A stretch of DNA of 47,500 nucleotides from Chrysomallon squamiferum (lineage: Eukaryota; Mollusca; Gastropoda; Neomphalida; Peltospiridae), in assembly GCA_012295275.1 (NCBI GenBank), contig CM022665.1:45881595-45929094 (forward strand), given 5' to 3'. The position numbers were made by a program, and so were the translations under genes. Positions 1 to 13,894 of this stretch are shown here, piece after piece. Numbering within the stretch: position 1 is the first letter of the stretch; every line of letters starts with the position of its first letter. The notes below the pieces were generated by a model. The model had not been told where the DNA came from and searched no databases. It was given only the letters and a program-made list of their open reading frames with translations.

Positions 1-134
1 TGTAAATTTTCATGTTTGATATGTTTTACTATTAAAGGTGGGAAAAAAACGGCAACAATAATATTAACAGTAATGCTGTAATGTACTGAACATAGTTTTT
101 ATTATTACAGTAGTTGTATTATTTGTTCTTTAAT

Positions 135-165
<31 letters not shown>

Positions 166-1587
166 TTTTTTTTTTTTTTTATTATTATTTACCGTTTGTA
201 TTATCATTTATTTATTTATTCATTTATTTATTTATTAAATTATAAACACTGTTTAACAATAGTTGTTTTATATAAAATAAGGCAGATATTTCTAACTATA
301 TATTAATTATATAAACCCTTTTTTTTTTTTTTTTTTATAAATGGGTTATTAACAACATAACTAGTAAAATCTTATGGATCCATTTATCTTTAAAAATTAC
401 TCATATAACTGTTAAAAAATAACATGGTATAGAGGTAAAGATTTCCTTTTATAGCAGATGACTGTAATAAATAAAATAAAATGATAAAATTCTTTGAGTG
501 ATGCAAAATCGTCAATAATCTTATTTATTTATTCTTAATGTTTTCTGGGATCAAACTGCAAAAATGTCCATGACTACCAGCTGTGGTGACAATATTGAAA
601 TGTCCACCAGAAATGGAAAATAGGTTGATAATGGACAAGAAATATCTTTTTGATAGAAAAACAAATGCTTTGGAGATGCAGTCAAAACAGGAAATAAATG
701 GGTTGAAATAGAAGGGGTAGAAAATGTTAAAAATAATAAATAAAATAAATTGTTAAACTGGAAGTGAGTTGAAGAGTGTTTGTGATATTTTGTTTTTTAA
801 ACATCCATAACTGTTAATTCACTCAGGCTACCTTTTTCTCCATTTTCCTCTTTTTAATTTTTTTCTTCTTCTTTTTACTTATTCAATATTTTTTTTTTTT
901 TTATATATATTTCTTTCATTGATAGTTTGCTCTTAAAATGTTATATGAACATGTATTATTATAATAAAATACAATTTCTAAACAGTAAAATTATAATACT
1001 GGTTTTTTTAAAAATATTTTGAGCTTTTTTCTTCTTTTTATTTGATTTTCATTTTTTTTTTTTTTTTTTTTTTTTTTTTCTTTTATTTTATCTTCTTTTG
1101 TTTTGTTTTTGTTATATATTTTGTTCTAAAATGTTTTTGTTGCTTCAGAACAATAAAATCAAGAGTGCTTAATACTTTTAAGATGTTTGTTGTTTGTTGA
1201 AGGTAATGCTGAAAACAGACTTAAGTTTGGCATGTTTTTTGTAGATCTAATGGAATGGATATTTACTGAGTTTATTAGTGGTGAAACCACTTCCAAATGC
1301 TGATGGTAGTTTCTGGATACCGATTTTTTTAAATTTATTTTGTTTTAATTTTTTTTTTTAATACATACTCATTTGTGATAAAAGGACATGACTATAATTT
1401 TTTTTGTGATACCTTAAAGTATAAATCTAAGTTTAATATTTAGCAGGAGTTAATGAGTAAAATCTAAATCTAAAAGATAAATAGTCCATTACAGTTAATC
1501 AGTAACAAGTAATATTTTTCGTCCTTGAAAATAAATGTGATAAGTTTAAAAGTCAAAATTATCCAGAATCATTTAGGCTTTCATAAA

Positions 1588-1630
<43 letters not shown>

Positions 1631-2100
1631 TTATAATGCAGTAACATACTTTGGCTGAAAGTCTTTATTTCAATAAAGGAATAATTAGATAAAATAATAA
1701 TAAACTTTAAAGATAAATTAATCAATAAAGCAGTTTTAGGGAAAATACCAAACTAAACAACAGCCCAAAAATAATTCGCAGATAGTATAAATGTAAATAA
1801 ATATAGACTAATCCAAACAATAATTATAAAGAATAATGAATTTGTGGATAACGAAAATTTTGAACAACGTAATTCAAGGGAAGTCGAAAAGATTTAATTT
1901 AAAAAAATAATATAACTATGATACATTCACAAATTTTTAAGTAAAACAATTCACAACTTAAAAAACATTTGATTATTTTCAGATTACGATGCACTTAAAA
2001 TAATTTCAAAATTTGATCAAGAGGACAAAATTATGGGGTTTATTAAAAATTAAGATGCTCTTCGAAAATGAAGGGAAATTCAGTCGGAAATCAACATTAT
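1..2100. other. AT-rich intergenic flank
   Basis: No coding stretch with convincing composition or homology is visible on either strand. The sequence is dominated by A/T tracts: poly-T runs near 163-180, 318-336 and 1053-1079, and a (TTA)n run near 1591-1631. No tRNA, rRNA or mobile-element protein was recognised. Confidence 0.6.
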
Positions 2101-2104
2101 ATCG

Positions 2105-2223
2105 AGACTAAGCGGAAGTTACCAACACGTGTTGTAAACAATATGATACTTTAAATGTAGAATTTATATCTGTACATATGACATTAACTAAAATTACTTG
2201 TATTTGCTGAACGTAAAGTAAGT
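2105..2223 (+). promoter_or_regulatory. Putative WDR3 promoter and 5' noncoding exon end
   Basis: A less AT-rich patch holds an ETS-like CGGAAGT at 2113-2119 and a palindromic E-box CACGTG at 2126-2131. A consensus donor GTAAGT follows at 2218-2223. An acceptor-like TTTAGCAG ends at 2840, three bases before the WDR3 start codon. This fits a short noncoding first exon spliced just upstream of the ATG. ETS and Myc-type E-box sites are common at ribosome-biogenesis promoters, so the placement is plausible, but it rests on motifs only. Confidence 0.35.
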
Positions 2224-2843
2224 TTTAATAAGGCTAAAATAATAATATTTTAAGTCCGTCTGACTGAAAATCATAATAAATATTCAGTCATTGCTTGGTT
2301 TGTTTATTACAAGTATGAAGTAACAATATAATTATATATGAATATCAATATTAGTCCAACTAAAAAATAAAGTTTGTGGTTTTAGTTTTCACTACTTGGA
2401 GTAAATAATCCCTTCAAAATAAAAAGACAGTGGATTACGGTTCAGTTGTTTGTTTGTTTGTTTTAAAGTTCTGTCTAAATTTAATAGGATGAAAACTGCT
2501 TGATTTATAATTATATGTTCAAATTTATTCATATTGATATTGCCTATATTACTTAACTTTTTAAGTATATTCAATATTGGTAACGTAAACGTAACGACAA
2601 ATCCTTATGATATTCATATAATTATTTTATTAATTTTGCTTCTTTTCTATACCATAGATTATTTAATTAATTTTGTTTCATTACATTAGATGTAAACTAT
2701 TGTAGTAGTCTGACATTTTTAAATTAATTGTAACCATAATAATTGAAATATATGTGATTATTTCACAGAAAATGTGATTAACTAACTGTATTACTGTTAG
2801 TTACAGAAATTAATTTGTTTATTTTACACATATTTAGCAGAAG

Positions 2844-4888
2844 ATGGGACTCACCAAACAGTACTTGCGATTTGAACACAGTGCGCTGTTTGGAGTGGTA
2901 GGAACAGCAAGAGCTAACATTGTATTTCTTCAGCTGAATGGAATATCAGGCAGATACTGTGCTGTTGGTGCTTGTGAAAATATCATCATATGGGATCTGA
3001 GAACAGAAGAGAAGGTACTGAAACACAAATTAGAAATTGATAATTAAACATTACACTAAATGTATTTAAACAGTGCTTGTTTTTTTAAGTTTCTAAAAAC
3101 AAACCCTCTTAAAAACATAAAATCATATTTTGTGTATATGTGTTGATTTTCAAGTTCAAATAAGTTTGTGTAAGCATATCCCAGTTTTGGAATTTTAATA
3201 TTCTTGTTTTTTTCATTATAAAAGATTAAAAAAATAAAAAGGGATTCATTATTGAGAAGAGGCTTTGGTTTTAGAAACATAAAAGACTTCCAAAAATAAA
3301 AAAAAAAAAAAAAAAAATAAAAAAAAAAAAGAGTGAGAGAGAATAATAAACTAAAGAATGAATACCTAACAGAAAGTCTGAAGAGATGTCTAGACTTTAA
3401 TAAGCTGTGTTTTGTTTTTTACTACAGGTTTCTACTTTAAAAGGTGAGAAACACGAAGTGACTCAGTTGACATCGTCACCTGACAAACAACATCTTGCAG
3501 CTGGATACAGTGATGGCAGCATCCGTATTTTTGACATCAAGTCTGAGCAGTGCACCGTGACGTTCACTGGACACAAGTCAGCTGTCACTGCACTGCAGTA
3601 CGACACTAATGGACTCCTGCTTGTTTCAGGGTCAAAGGTTAGATAAGCAGAATTTTTATTTTTCATAAGTACCATTAAATTTTCTTATATTATTGCTAGA
3701 AACATTTTGTGTTAAACAATTTTTTTTTTTTTTTTTTTTTTTAAAGATGCTTGGAAGTTTTTCTTATTCTAAGCAGCATTTTGCAGTTTTGTGGGGTTTT
3801 TTTGTTTATTTTTTTTTTATTATTCTTTTTTTTTAATCCATCTCCAGTTGGATTTTAAATTCTGAAATATTTATTTTATCTGTTTGACTTTACTTTTGTT
3901 GTGGTTATGTTCTTTATTAAATTAATTTATAATTTTTGTTCATGCAAATCCTGTAGGCATCTTCACAGATTTAAGCAAAAATTTTTTTGATTTTTTTTTA
4001 TAATTTTATTTTTCAGGATACTGATGTAATTATCTGGGACATCGTCAATGAGTCAGGATTGTACAGACTGAAAGGTCACAAAGGGGAAATAACTCAAGCA
4101 AAATTTCTGCATAAAAGAAATATTATTGTAACAAGGTATAAAAAAAATAATTTAAGCTGTTAATTGTTAATAATTATGTCTTTATTAAGTTTTAAATTAT
4201 TTTCTACTGATGTAAGAATATTTGAATTATTTTTTTTTTCTGTTTTGTTTCAGTTCAAAAGATACTTTTGTCAAGTTCTGGGATTGTGAAACACAACACT
4301 GTTTTTACACCATTGTCGATCACAGAAGTGAGGTACTGTTTATGAATTTCTAAATTAATTTTTTTATTTTTTATTTTATTTTTTTTATATTTCATTGCTG
4401 TTATAGTGTCATGTTATATTTAATGGCCTTTAAATTGAAATTACATGATTTAATTAATGGAAAAAAAATAAAAGAAAATAACTTCACTGAATTAAAAGGT
4501 ATTACAATTTTGTTTACATCTGAAATTTATGTCATTCTTAAAATATATATTGTACAAATAAAAAATTTAAGAAAAAAATAAAATTGTTCAGATGCACAAA
4601 TAATTTTAATAATTTTTTAAAATCCAATATTATTTTGTTGATGTTTAAATGCTTTTTTTTCAGGTTTATGATTTTGTGTTACTGCGGAACTGCTGTAGAC
4701 TGGTGACTGGGTCTGCTGACAGTGAGCTGCGTGTGTTTGATATAGTGTACACAGAGGTAACCAGTCTATTGTTTTTACACAGTATCAATGTGCAGTTAAA
4801 AATGATTATATATAATTATAAATTTTTAAAAATTATTACTTTTTATATTATTCTCTTTGTTTAAGGAATAAAACAATTATAATACTGT

Positions 4889-4976
<88 letters not shown>

Positions 4977-6532
4977 GTACTAATAAATAAATAATTTTAA
5001 GATTAAATATAATAATTTGGTAATTTGTTTGAGATTCAATTGTCAATTGTTTCTTAATGAAAGGCTGTTGTTATATTGTTCTGTCTTTTGAAAATGTTTT
5101 ATTTGTTAGGATAACACGGAAAAACAAGAGGAGGAGAAGGATTCAGAACAAGCAGTGAAAAAAATAAAACTGACTGAAATAAACAATGAGGAAAAAGATG
5201 AGGTATGTATCAGTTAAATATATTTCTAATCATTTATCTTTTCTTTTTGTACGGCATTAAGTTTGGATAAAGTGAAATTACACATGCAGACTGATAGACA
5301 ATATTTATTTTCTATTTATTTCTATATTTTTATAAAAATAAATTATCAACAACCTACATGTAACATTAATGTGTTAAAATTTTATTTTATTTTATTTTAT
5401 TTTTTTTAAATATATTTCTCATAATTTATTATTTTTATTAAACAATTTTTTTTTTCTTATTTTATACCATGCTGAATTATAGTTATACACACTGGATAAA
5501 CTGAAGTTACGTACACAGGCTGATCATAATTTTAATTTATTTTATTTTTATAAAGATACATTTTCAACACCCAGTGGGTAATGTTAATCTGTTTGTAGTT
5601 TCAGAGAGAAAAAAACAACCAAACATTATTATATCATTGCCTAATTACTCTGGGTGCAAAGAATCAATACAAAAGAGAGAAACCTTAAAATTATTAAATT
5701 TGATTTATTAAATTACATAAAAATAATATTATCTATTTTATTAAAAACATTTTTTTTTTTTTTAAATTATTATTAATTTATACTTTTATTATTTTATTTT
5801 TTATTTTTATTATTTTTTTTTTCAGAATATTTTGTCCTGTAAGAAGGTTGGATCAGTTTTAAGACAAAGTAGAGAAAGACTGGTAACCATGGTTACTGAC
5901 CAGACTGAGGCCACTTTAGTGTGTCACGTAAGTCTCTTATTTGAAATATTATGAGAATGAAAAAAGAAGGAATTTTATAATAAAGTTTTGATATGATGTT
6001 CTTAATTACAGTAATTAAAAGTTATAATACTTATTTAGTTATTACTTACTTATTACTAATGTATTTTTTTATTATTATTTGTTTGTTTATTTATTTATTT
6101 ATTACCTTTTTTATTTATTAATTTACTTACTTATTAACCTACTTGATTATTTGTTTACTAACTAATTTAATTACTCATTTATTTACTTACATACTTATTT
6201 TATTTATTTACTTACTTACTAATTTGTTTTTTGTTTGTTTACTTATTTATTTAGTAAGATTTTTAAATATTTATTTACTTGTTTGTTTACTAATTTACTT
6301 GTTTGTTTCTTTACTAATTTATTTAACTACTTATTTAGTAAGATTTTTTTAAATTTTTATTTATTTATTTGTTTGTTTATTTAATTTTTGTTTGTTTGTT
6401 TTATTTATTTGTTTGTTTGTTTTTATTTATTTATTTTTTTTTTATTTATTTATTTGTTTTTTTTATTTATTTCTTTGTTTGTTTGTTTGTTTGTTTGTTT
6501 TTATTTATTTATTTGTTTTTATTTATTTATTT

Positions 6533-6575
<43 letters not shown>

Positions 6576-7258
6576 TTTGTTTTATTTATTTATTTTTTTT
6601 TTATTTATTTATTTATTTATTTATTTAGGGACATGACAGCAATGTGGAGGTATTTCAGCTGCCATCAGAAAGTCAATTCAGAAACTTACATATAAACTTA
6701 CTTGTTTGTTTATTTACTAACTTATTTACTTACTTACTTATTTATTTATTTTTTTATTTAGGGACATGACAGCAGTGTGGAGGTATTTCAGCTGCCATCA
6801 GAAAGTCAGCTACAGAAACTTCTAAGTAAACGTCAGAAGAAGGCTCGTAGGAAAATCAGGTAAACAAAAATCAATAAAATCAATAAATACTGATTGACAA
6901 TCCCATATCCAAAATCCTTGGGACTGGACTGGCTTCAGATTTCAGAATCTTTCAGATTAGCATCCATTTATTTTTCATGTGTATGTTATACAAGTAATCT
7001 TAATGATTTTTTTTTTTCAAATATATAATATTTTTAATAATTTTGTGCATGAAATAAAGTTTGTATGTGCTAAACCATCCAGAAACTGCATGGAGTCACC
7101 ATTTTGGCAGTTTGGAAAATAGTTTCCGATTTTTTAATATTGTGAAATTTCAGGTAAAAGGATTGTCAACCCTTTATTGTATCTATTACTTCTTCTCAAA
7201 GTTTTTGTCCATGACAATTTTTGAAAAGTATTTTGTGGAAAATTAATTAATACTTTTC

Positions 7259-7293
<35 letters not shown>

Positions 7294-8643
7294 TTTTTTT
7301 AATGAAGTTCTGACAAAGACACTGATGGTGTAGAAATTCCAACCAGTGTCAGACTAGATGATGAGATTAAAAAACTGACGTCAGTCAAAATGGCTGCCTC
7401 AAAGACAAAAATCCGAGCGACAGATGTGGTGTTAATGACCGAGGACCACATCCAGGTAAATGTTTTGTAACATCATAACTGTCGTAAACAGAAATAAAAT
7501 ACACATTTACACATATATAAATAAAAAGATGGTACAGACACAGGTAAATGTTTACAACATCATAATTGTAATAAATTGAAGTAAAATACACATTTATATA
7601 CATATAAATAAAAATATTTTATTGTTTTTTGTTTTTTTAAATAATAAATCATCTAAAAATGTTTTAAAAACAACAGACATTTCCGAAAGTGAAGGGTTAC
7701 TAGTGCTAAAAATTAAACACTGAAAATTACAAGTAAATTTATTTCAAACAGATTTGTGGTAAAAATGAACATAAGTTACCTTGATATCTTGGGTTTGTTA
7801 TTCTTAAAAGATATAGTTTACTAGTTTTATTTTATTTTTTTATTTGGATAATAATTTGTTAGGTTGATGATTTTTCTGATTTACATCATTTTATTTTTTA
7901 GTAGTATGAAGTACAAACATATTTTATTTTTTTTTTTTTTGATGGCATATTTTATATGGTTTATTTCTTGTTAGGATAATTTATTAAATTAAAATGTTTA
8001 TTTTTTTTAAGATGAAAATTTTACTAATTTCACAGTATGTATTTTTTGTTATGATGATTTATTACATTAAAATATTTATTTTTTTAAGATGATAATCGTT
8101 TTTCAGTTCTTATATTTATTAGGATGTACTTATTAAATTGAAATGTCTATTATTTTTTTTCAAGATAATAATCCTGTTGAATAACAACTCCATTGAGAAC
8201 TGGAGAGTGAACATCACAGAAAAACAAGGAACAGTGGACTGCAAGCTACAGCTGCCTGGACACAGGACAGACGTACGGACAGTGTCCTTCAGTTCTGACA
8301 ACACGGCCATGTTGACTGCCAGCAGTGAGTCAGTGAAAATCTGGAACAGGTTGCTTTACTGATAAAACTTTATTATTATTATTGTTGTTGTTATTGTTGT
8401 TGTTATTTTTTGTTGTTGTTATTATTCAATATTATTATTGTTATTATTATTATAGTTATTATTTTTATTATTGTTAATATTATTATTATTATTATTTTTA
8501 TTATTATTACCATTACTATTATTAGAATTATCATTCAGTATTATTGTTATTGTTATTGTTGTATTTATTATTATTATTATTACCATTACTATTATTATTA
8601 TTAGAATTATTTTTCAGTATTATTATTATTATTATTATTATAA

Positions 8644-8684
<41 letters not shown>

Positions 8685-11147
8685 TATTAGAATTATTATT
8701 CATTATTATCATTATTATTATTATTATTATTATTACTTTTGTTGTTATTATTATTATAATTACTACTGCTACTACTACTTTGATGAATATTTTAGCTATT
8801 TTTCTGTTCACATGATATTTCACTGTTTTTAGTCTTCATGAATATATTAACTGTGAATGTGTGTTTTTTTTATCTCTATTTTTAACCTTGGTGTTTATGT
8901 TACACGGGTATCTGAGAATGGGTGTGAATCGTGTATATGCACAACCTATGAAAACATTTTGTTTTGTGATTTACACGATATCAGTGTTCTGTTTTATGAC
9001 TGTGTTTGTTGTTTCAGGGACTCACTGCAGTGTATAAGAACCATTAACTGTGATTACGCTCTGTGTTCCATGTTTGCTCCTGGAGATCGCCATGTTATCT
9101 TAGGATCAAAGGTACGTAACTCTATTGCAGATCTTAAAATTTGAAATTTTAGTTGTTGTTTTTTTATTTTATTTTATTTTTTTTTTTAGTCTTGTATTGT
9201 TGTTGAAGTGATGTTTATGTTTATTTTTTCTTTGGTTTTATTGCACTCATGTAATAAATAATTTTTGTCTTAAGATAAAGTAATCTTTTAATTTCACAAA
9301 AGATTTTTTGAGGGGGAGGGCAGAGAAAAATCATAGATAATGATAATAATCCCTGTTATTAAATTTTTAAACTTTAACTAAAATATCAGATATTCTTAAT
9401 TCATCTAAGAATAATGTATATGTCACCTGAGACAAAGCTGTTATTTTTTATTTTATTTTTATTATTATTTTTTTTTTTTCAGAGTGGTAAACTTCAGATA
9501 TTTGATATCTCATCGGCCACTCTGTTAGAATCAGTAGATGCTCACACAGGAGCTGTCTGGTCTGTAGCCATGTCACCAGACAAGGTATCTAATATATTAC
9601 ACAGTTGTTTTATATATAATATATTACAGCTGTTTTATATCTAATATATTACAGAGTTGTTTTATATCTAATATATTACATAGTTGTTTTATAACTAATA
9701 TATTACATAGTTGTTTTATATCTAATATATTACATAGTTGTTTTAATATCTAATATATTACATAGTTGTTTTATAACTAATATATTACATAGTTGTTTTA
9801 TATCTAATATATTACATAGTTGTTTTAATATCTAATATATTACATAGTTGTTTTATAACTAATTTTATATTATTCATACTTGTTCTTTGTTTTATATCTA
9901 ATATATTACAGTTATTTACATTTTTTTTTTTATCTTTTTTAATTATTATTATTATTATTACTATTATTATATTATTATTATTTTATTATTTTTCAGAGAG
10001 GTTTAATATCAGGCAGTGCTGATCATGATATTAAATTCTGGAATTTTGAGCTTGTCACTGATGAAAAATATTCCTCTACCAGGTAAGTTCCACTGTACTA
10101 ATAATATACATTATTTACCTGTAATCAACAAATCACATCTTTGCCTAAAACATACATCTATGTTAATTCACTGAATCAAAAAGCTTTCCTCTTACAACAA
10201 CAAATTAATTATATTAACTATTATTATTATTGTTGTATTTACATTTCTGTTAATTAATGTAATAATTAAGTTTAGATTTCAAGAAATATTATTTTTATAT
10301 TAATCATTTTTTTCTTGTAGTAAAAGATTTACAATAGAGCAAACAAGAACACTCAAGATGGATGAAGATGTTTTGTGTGTAAAATACAGGTAAGATATAA
10401 AACTACAGGTAAAAAATAAAATACAGGTAAAAAATAAAATGCACGTAATAAATATAATATTGGTGAGAAGTAAAATACAGGTAATAAATAAAATACAGTT
10501 GAGAAAATAAACACAGATCAGAAATAAGTTACAGATTAGAAATAAAATACAAGTGAGCTGAATAGATTCTGTTCTTCTTTTTAATTTCACTTCTTCCCAA
10601 ACTCAGATATTTTTTTTTCCATCCTTTATTTCAGTCCTGATCACAGACTGCTGGCTGCCTCACTTCTTGACAACACAGTCAAAGTTTTCTTTGCTGATAC
10701 ACTCAAGGTATTCTTTTAACCAAAATATACTCCTCAAAAAAAAAAAAAAAAAAAAAAAGTAGGGAAAACGTGAAATAGTAATGTTTAGTATTAACTGTTA
10801 GAGACTGAACATAAGTTTTGACCAGAAATGTCCTTGTGATGTTTCTTCTTTTATATATATTATTTCTTTATTTATTTTAATAAATGCTTCTATATATGCT
10901 TGTATGGACATTTCTAGTGTGTTTACTATACTGTATGTATTATGTTTTTAATAAATGCTTTTATTTCCAGTTCTTTCTGTCTCTCTATGGACACAAACTG
11001 CCAGTTCTCTGTATGGACATTTCTAGTGACAGCACTTTGCTCATCACTGGTTCTGCAGATCGTAATGTTAAAATCTGGGGTCTTGATTTTGGTGACTGTC
11101 ACAAATCAATATTTGCCCATGATGATAGGTAATTATTATTTTATTTA

Positions 11148-11190
<43 letters not shown>

Positions 11191-12772
11191 TTTTTTTTTT
11201 TTTTTTTTTAATTCTTAGAAATATAAAGTGTCAATATCACCATTTAGAAATGGTATGTTAATATACAATAATATTTGCTGTTGTTTTTGAGAACTAGTTA
11301 AAATGGTGGCTACAAATGATAAATTTGATAACATAAACAGTATCCTGAAATATTCAATTTTAATGGGGTTTTTTTCTTTTGTATCTATATGTATAGAAAG
11401 GTAAGCGTTTATTTTTCTGTAGGGTCAGCATTTCTTTGGAAAATTATAGGTGTAAATTCATGTTTTTTTTATTTTTTATATTGTTAGTCTAGAAATTAAA
11501 AATATAAAATTCATATTATTATTAAAAATTAAATTTCAGTATTATGAGCATCCAGTTTCTTCCGAAGACTCACTTGTTTTTCACTGGAGGAAAGACTTCA
11601 AGGTAAAACAGTGGGACGCAGACAGATTCGAACACATCACAACTCTAAAAGTAAGTTTCAGTTCTGTTTTGTTTGATAGCATAAAAAGTAAACAGTACAT
11701 TCTGTGTACAAGAATAATCTAAAATGTTTAAAATATTTATTTCTAGGTTTTAAGATGTTAAAAATGTTTATTCATAGGTTTTTGAAATGTTAAAAATATT
11801 TATTTATAGGTTTTAAATATTTATTCACAGGTTTTTCAAATGTTAAAAATATTTATTCAAAGGTTTTAAAAATGTTAAAAATATTTATTTATAGTTTTCA
11901 AAAATGTTTAGAAATATTTATTCAGCAGTTATGAGTTTTCATGAATAAATAAAAAAATCAGAAGTAAATAAAATGTATTAATTCTGTTTGTTGACATATT
12001 ATTTCTACACTTTAAAAAAAAAAAAAAAAAAAAAAAAAATTTGGAAATGTACAAAATGTATTTTGGCAGGCAGTGCTATTCAGTTGATATTCTGTCTCAA
12101 TAGATACAGAAACAAAAACATCATTATTCTCAGTATATTATTACAAGAAAAAAAAAAAAAAACAGTTTTTGGGAATTACATAAAATATTTTAAAATTTTT
12201 ATACTTGAAGACAAAATATTTTACAAAAAAAAAAAAAGGATAAAATCAGTTGAAATATATACCAGAAACATGTAGGCTGTTTCCTTGGCTAACTTTGTAT
12301 GACAACCACTTGTCAATCACAGCCATCTTGGAATTTCCCCACACAATGTTTTTTTTTTTTTTTTTTTTTTAACTCTATGTTACAACCACCTGTTGTCTAT
12401 TACAGTCTCTTTTGCCAGGTCATTTTGTGTGTCCATTAGTGATAAGTCTGACTGTATTTTAAGATGTTTGCTTGTCTGGGTTTTCTCAGGGTCACCATGG
12501 AGAGATTTGGTGTCTGGCAGTAAGTGGCAGCGGGAACTTTGTGTTAACAGGGTCACATGACAAAAGTCTGAGACTGTGGGAGAAAACTCAGGAACCTCTC
12601 ATTCTGGAGGAAGAACGAGAAATGGTAAAACAGTTCTTCTCATTCTTGGTTCCATTTCAGTATCCTCTCTGTCTGCACTGACTTTATCTTAAACTTTCTA
12701 GTCAGTCTGAGTCTTCTGTCTGTTATCTTTTACTTTAATTCTTCATATATGTGAGTGTTTGTGTGCAGTATG

Positions 12773-12809
<37 letters not shown>

Positions 12810-13490
12810 AGAGATCTTTAGACAGATCTTTAGAGAGAGAAAAATAAATCAGAGAGAGAGATACATAGATCTTTTTTTTTTTCTTTTTTTCTTTCTTTTT
12901 TCTTTTCTTTGTCTTCAATTTTTGTTTTTCTAACACTGAATTTTAAAGATACAGTATAGTTCTACAGAGAGAGGACATTGTAAAATTGATTGAAACAGTT
13001 GTATTCAAAATAGAATATTACTAAATGTTAAAAGGATTTGTGTATTAAACAGGCTTTTTTAAACCATGAATTTGCTTTTATTTGCTTTCCACAAAAAAGA
13101 AAATTTAGAGAATCTTCAGGAAAATTGTTACGTATAAAATGCAACATGACTGAGCATAAAATGTTCTGCATACTTCAGATGTTCTTGTTACACAGAAAAA
13201 TTTATTAAACATGACTTTTTAAACCATGAATTTGTTTTTTGTTTTTTTGCTTTCAGGAAAGAGAGAAAGAATTTGAAGAAGCTATGGAAAAAGAGGGAGA
13301 ACCAGTAGTGAGTTTATTTAGACTTGTTGCTAATGGTTACAATAAATATCATGAGTAACACTGCTCAGCCATTGTCTTATGACTTTTGTATCATAGGCCA
13401 TACCAAGAATTATTCTGTAAATGGGAAGGTGCATGTAATCAATTACATATGACTAACTGGAAAGAGTAACTCATGAAGAGATGAAAGTGG

Positions 13491-13541
<51 letters not shown>

Positions 13542-13572
13542 TTATTAGTATTATTATTATTTTATTAGTATT

Positions 13573-13604
<32 letters not shown>

Positions 13605-13665
13605 CATTATTTTATTAGTATTATTATCATTATCATTATTATTATTATTTTATTAGTATTATTAC

Positions 13666-13718
<53 letters not shown>

Positions 13719-13727
13719 TTATTATTA

Positions 13728-13791
<64 letters not shown>

Positions 13792-13795
13792 CATT

Positions 13796-13826
<31 letters not shown>

Positions 13827-13857
13827 TTATTATTAATTATTATTATTATTATTATTA

Positions 13858-13894
<37 letters not shown>

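Larger units (their letters stand above)
2844..10082 (+). other. WDR3: WDR3 exon map, coding exons 1-13
   Basis: Coding exons read from GT-AG sites and protein continuity: 1, 2844-3014; 2, 3428-3637; 3, 4017-4135; 4, 4254-4332; 5, 4664-4756; 6, 5110-5202; 7, 5826-5927; 8, 6762-6859; 9, 7308-7455; 10, 8165-8349; 11, 9018-9111; 12, 9483-9584; 13, 9997-10082. Exons 3, 8, 10 and 13 end in phase 2 and the others in phase 0. Exon 6 encodes the least conserved, acidic and lysine-rich linker. Confidence 0.93.

Noticed and set aside
2392-2574. 60-codon minus-strand frame
   Set aside because: Low-complexity and lies in the presumed WDR3 first intron without splice sites of its own.
6143-6695. Long plus-strand open frames rich in Leu, Tyr, Phe and Ile
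   Set aside because: They translate a TTTA/TTTG repeat, several frames are open at once, and they lie within a WDR3 intron.
8410-8823. Poly-Ile/Leu and poly-Asn frames
   Set aside because: Translations of a TTA trinucleotide tract.
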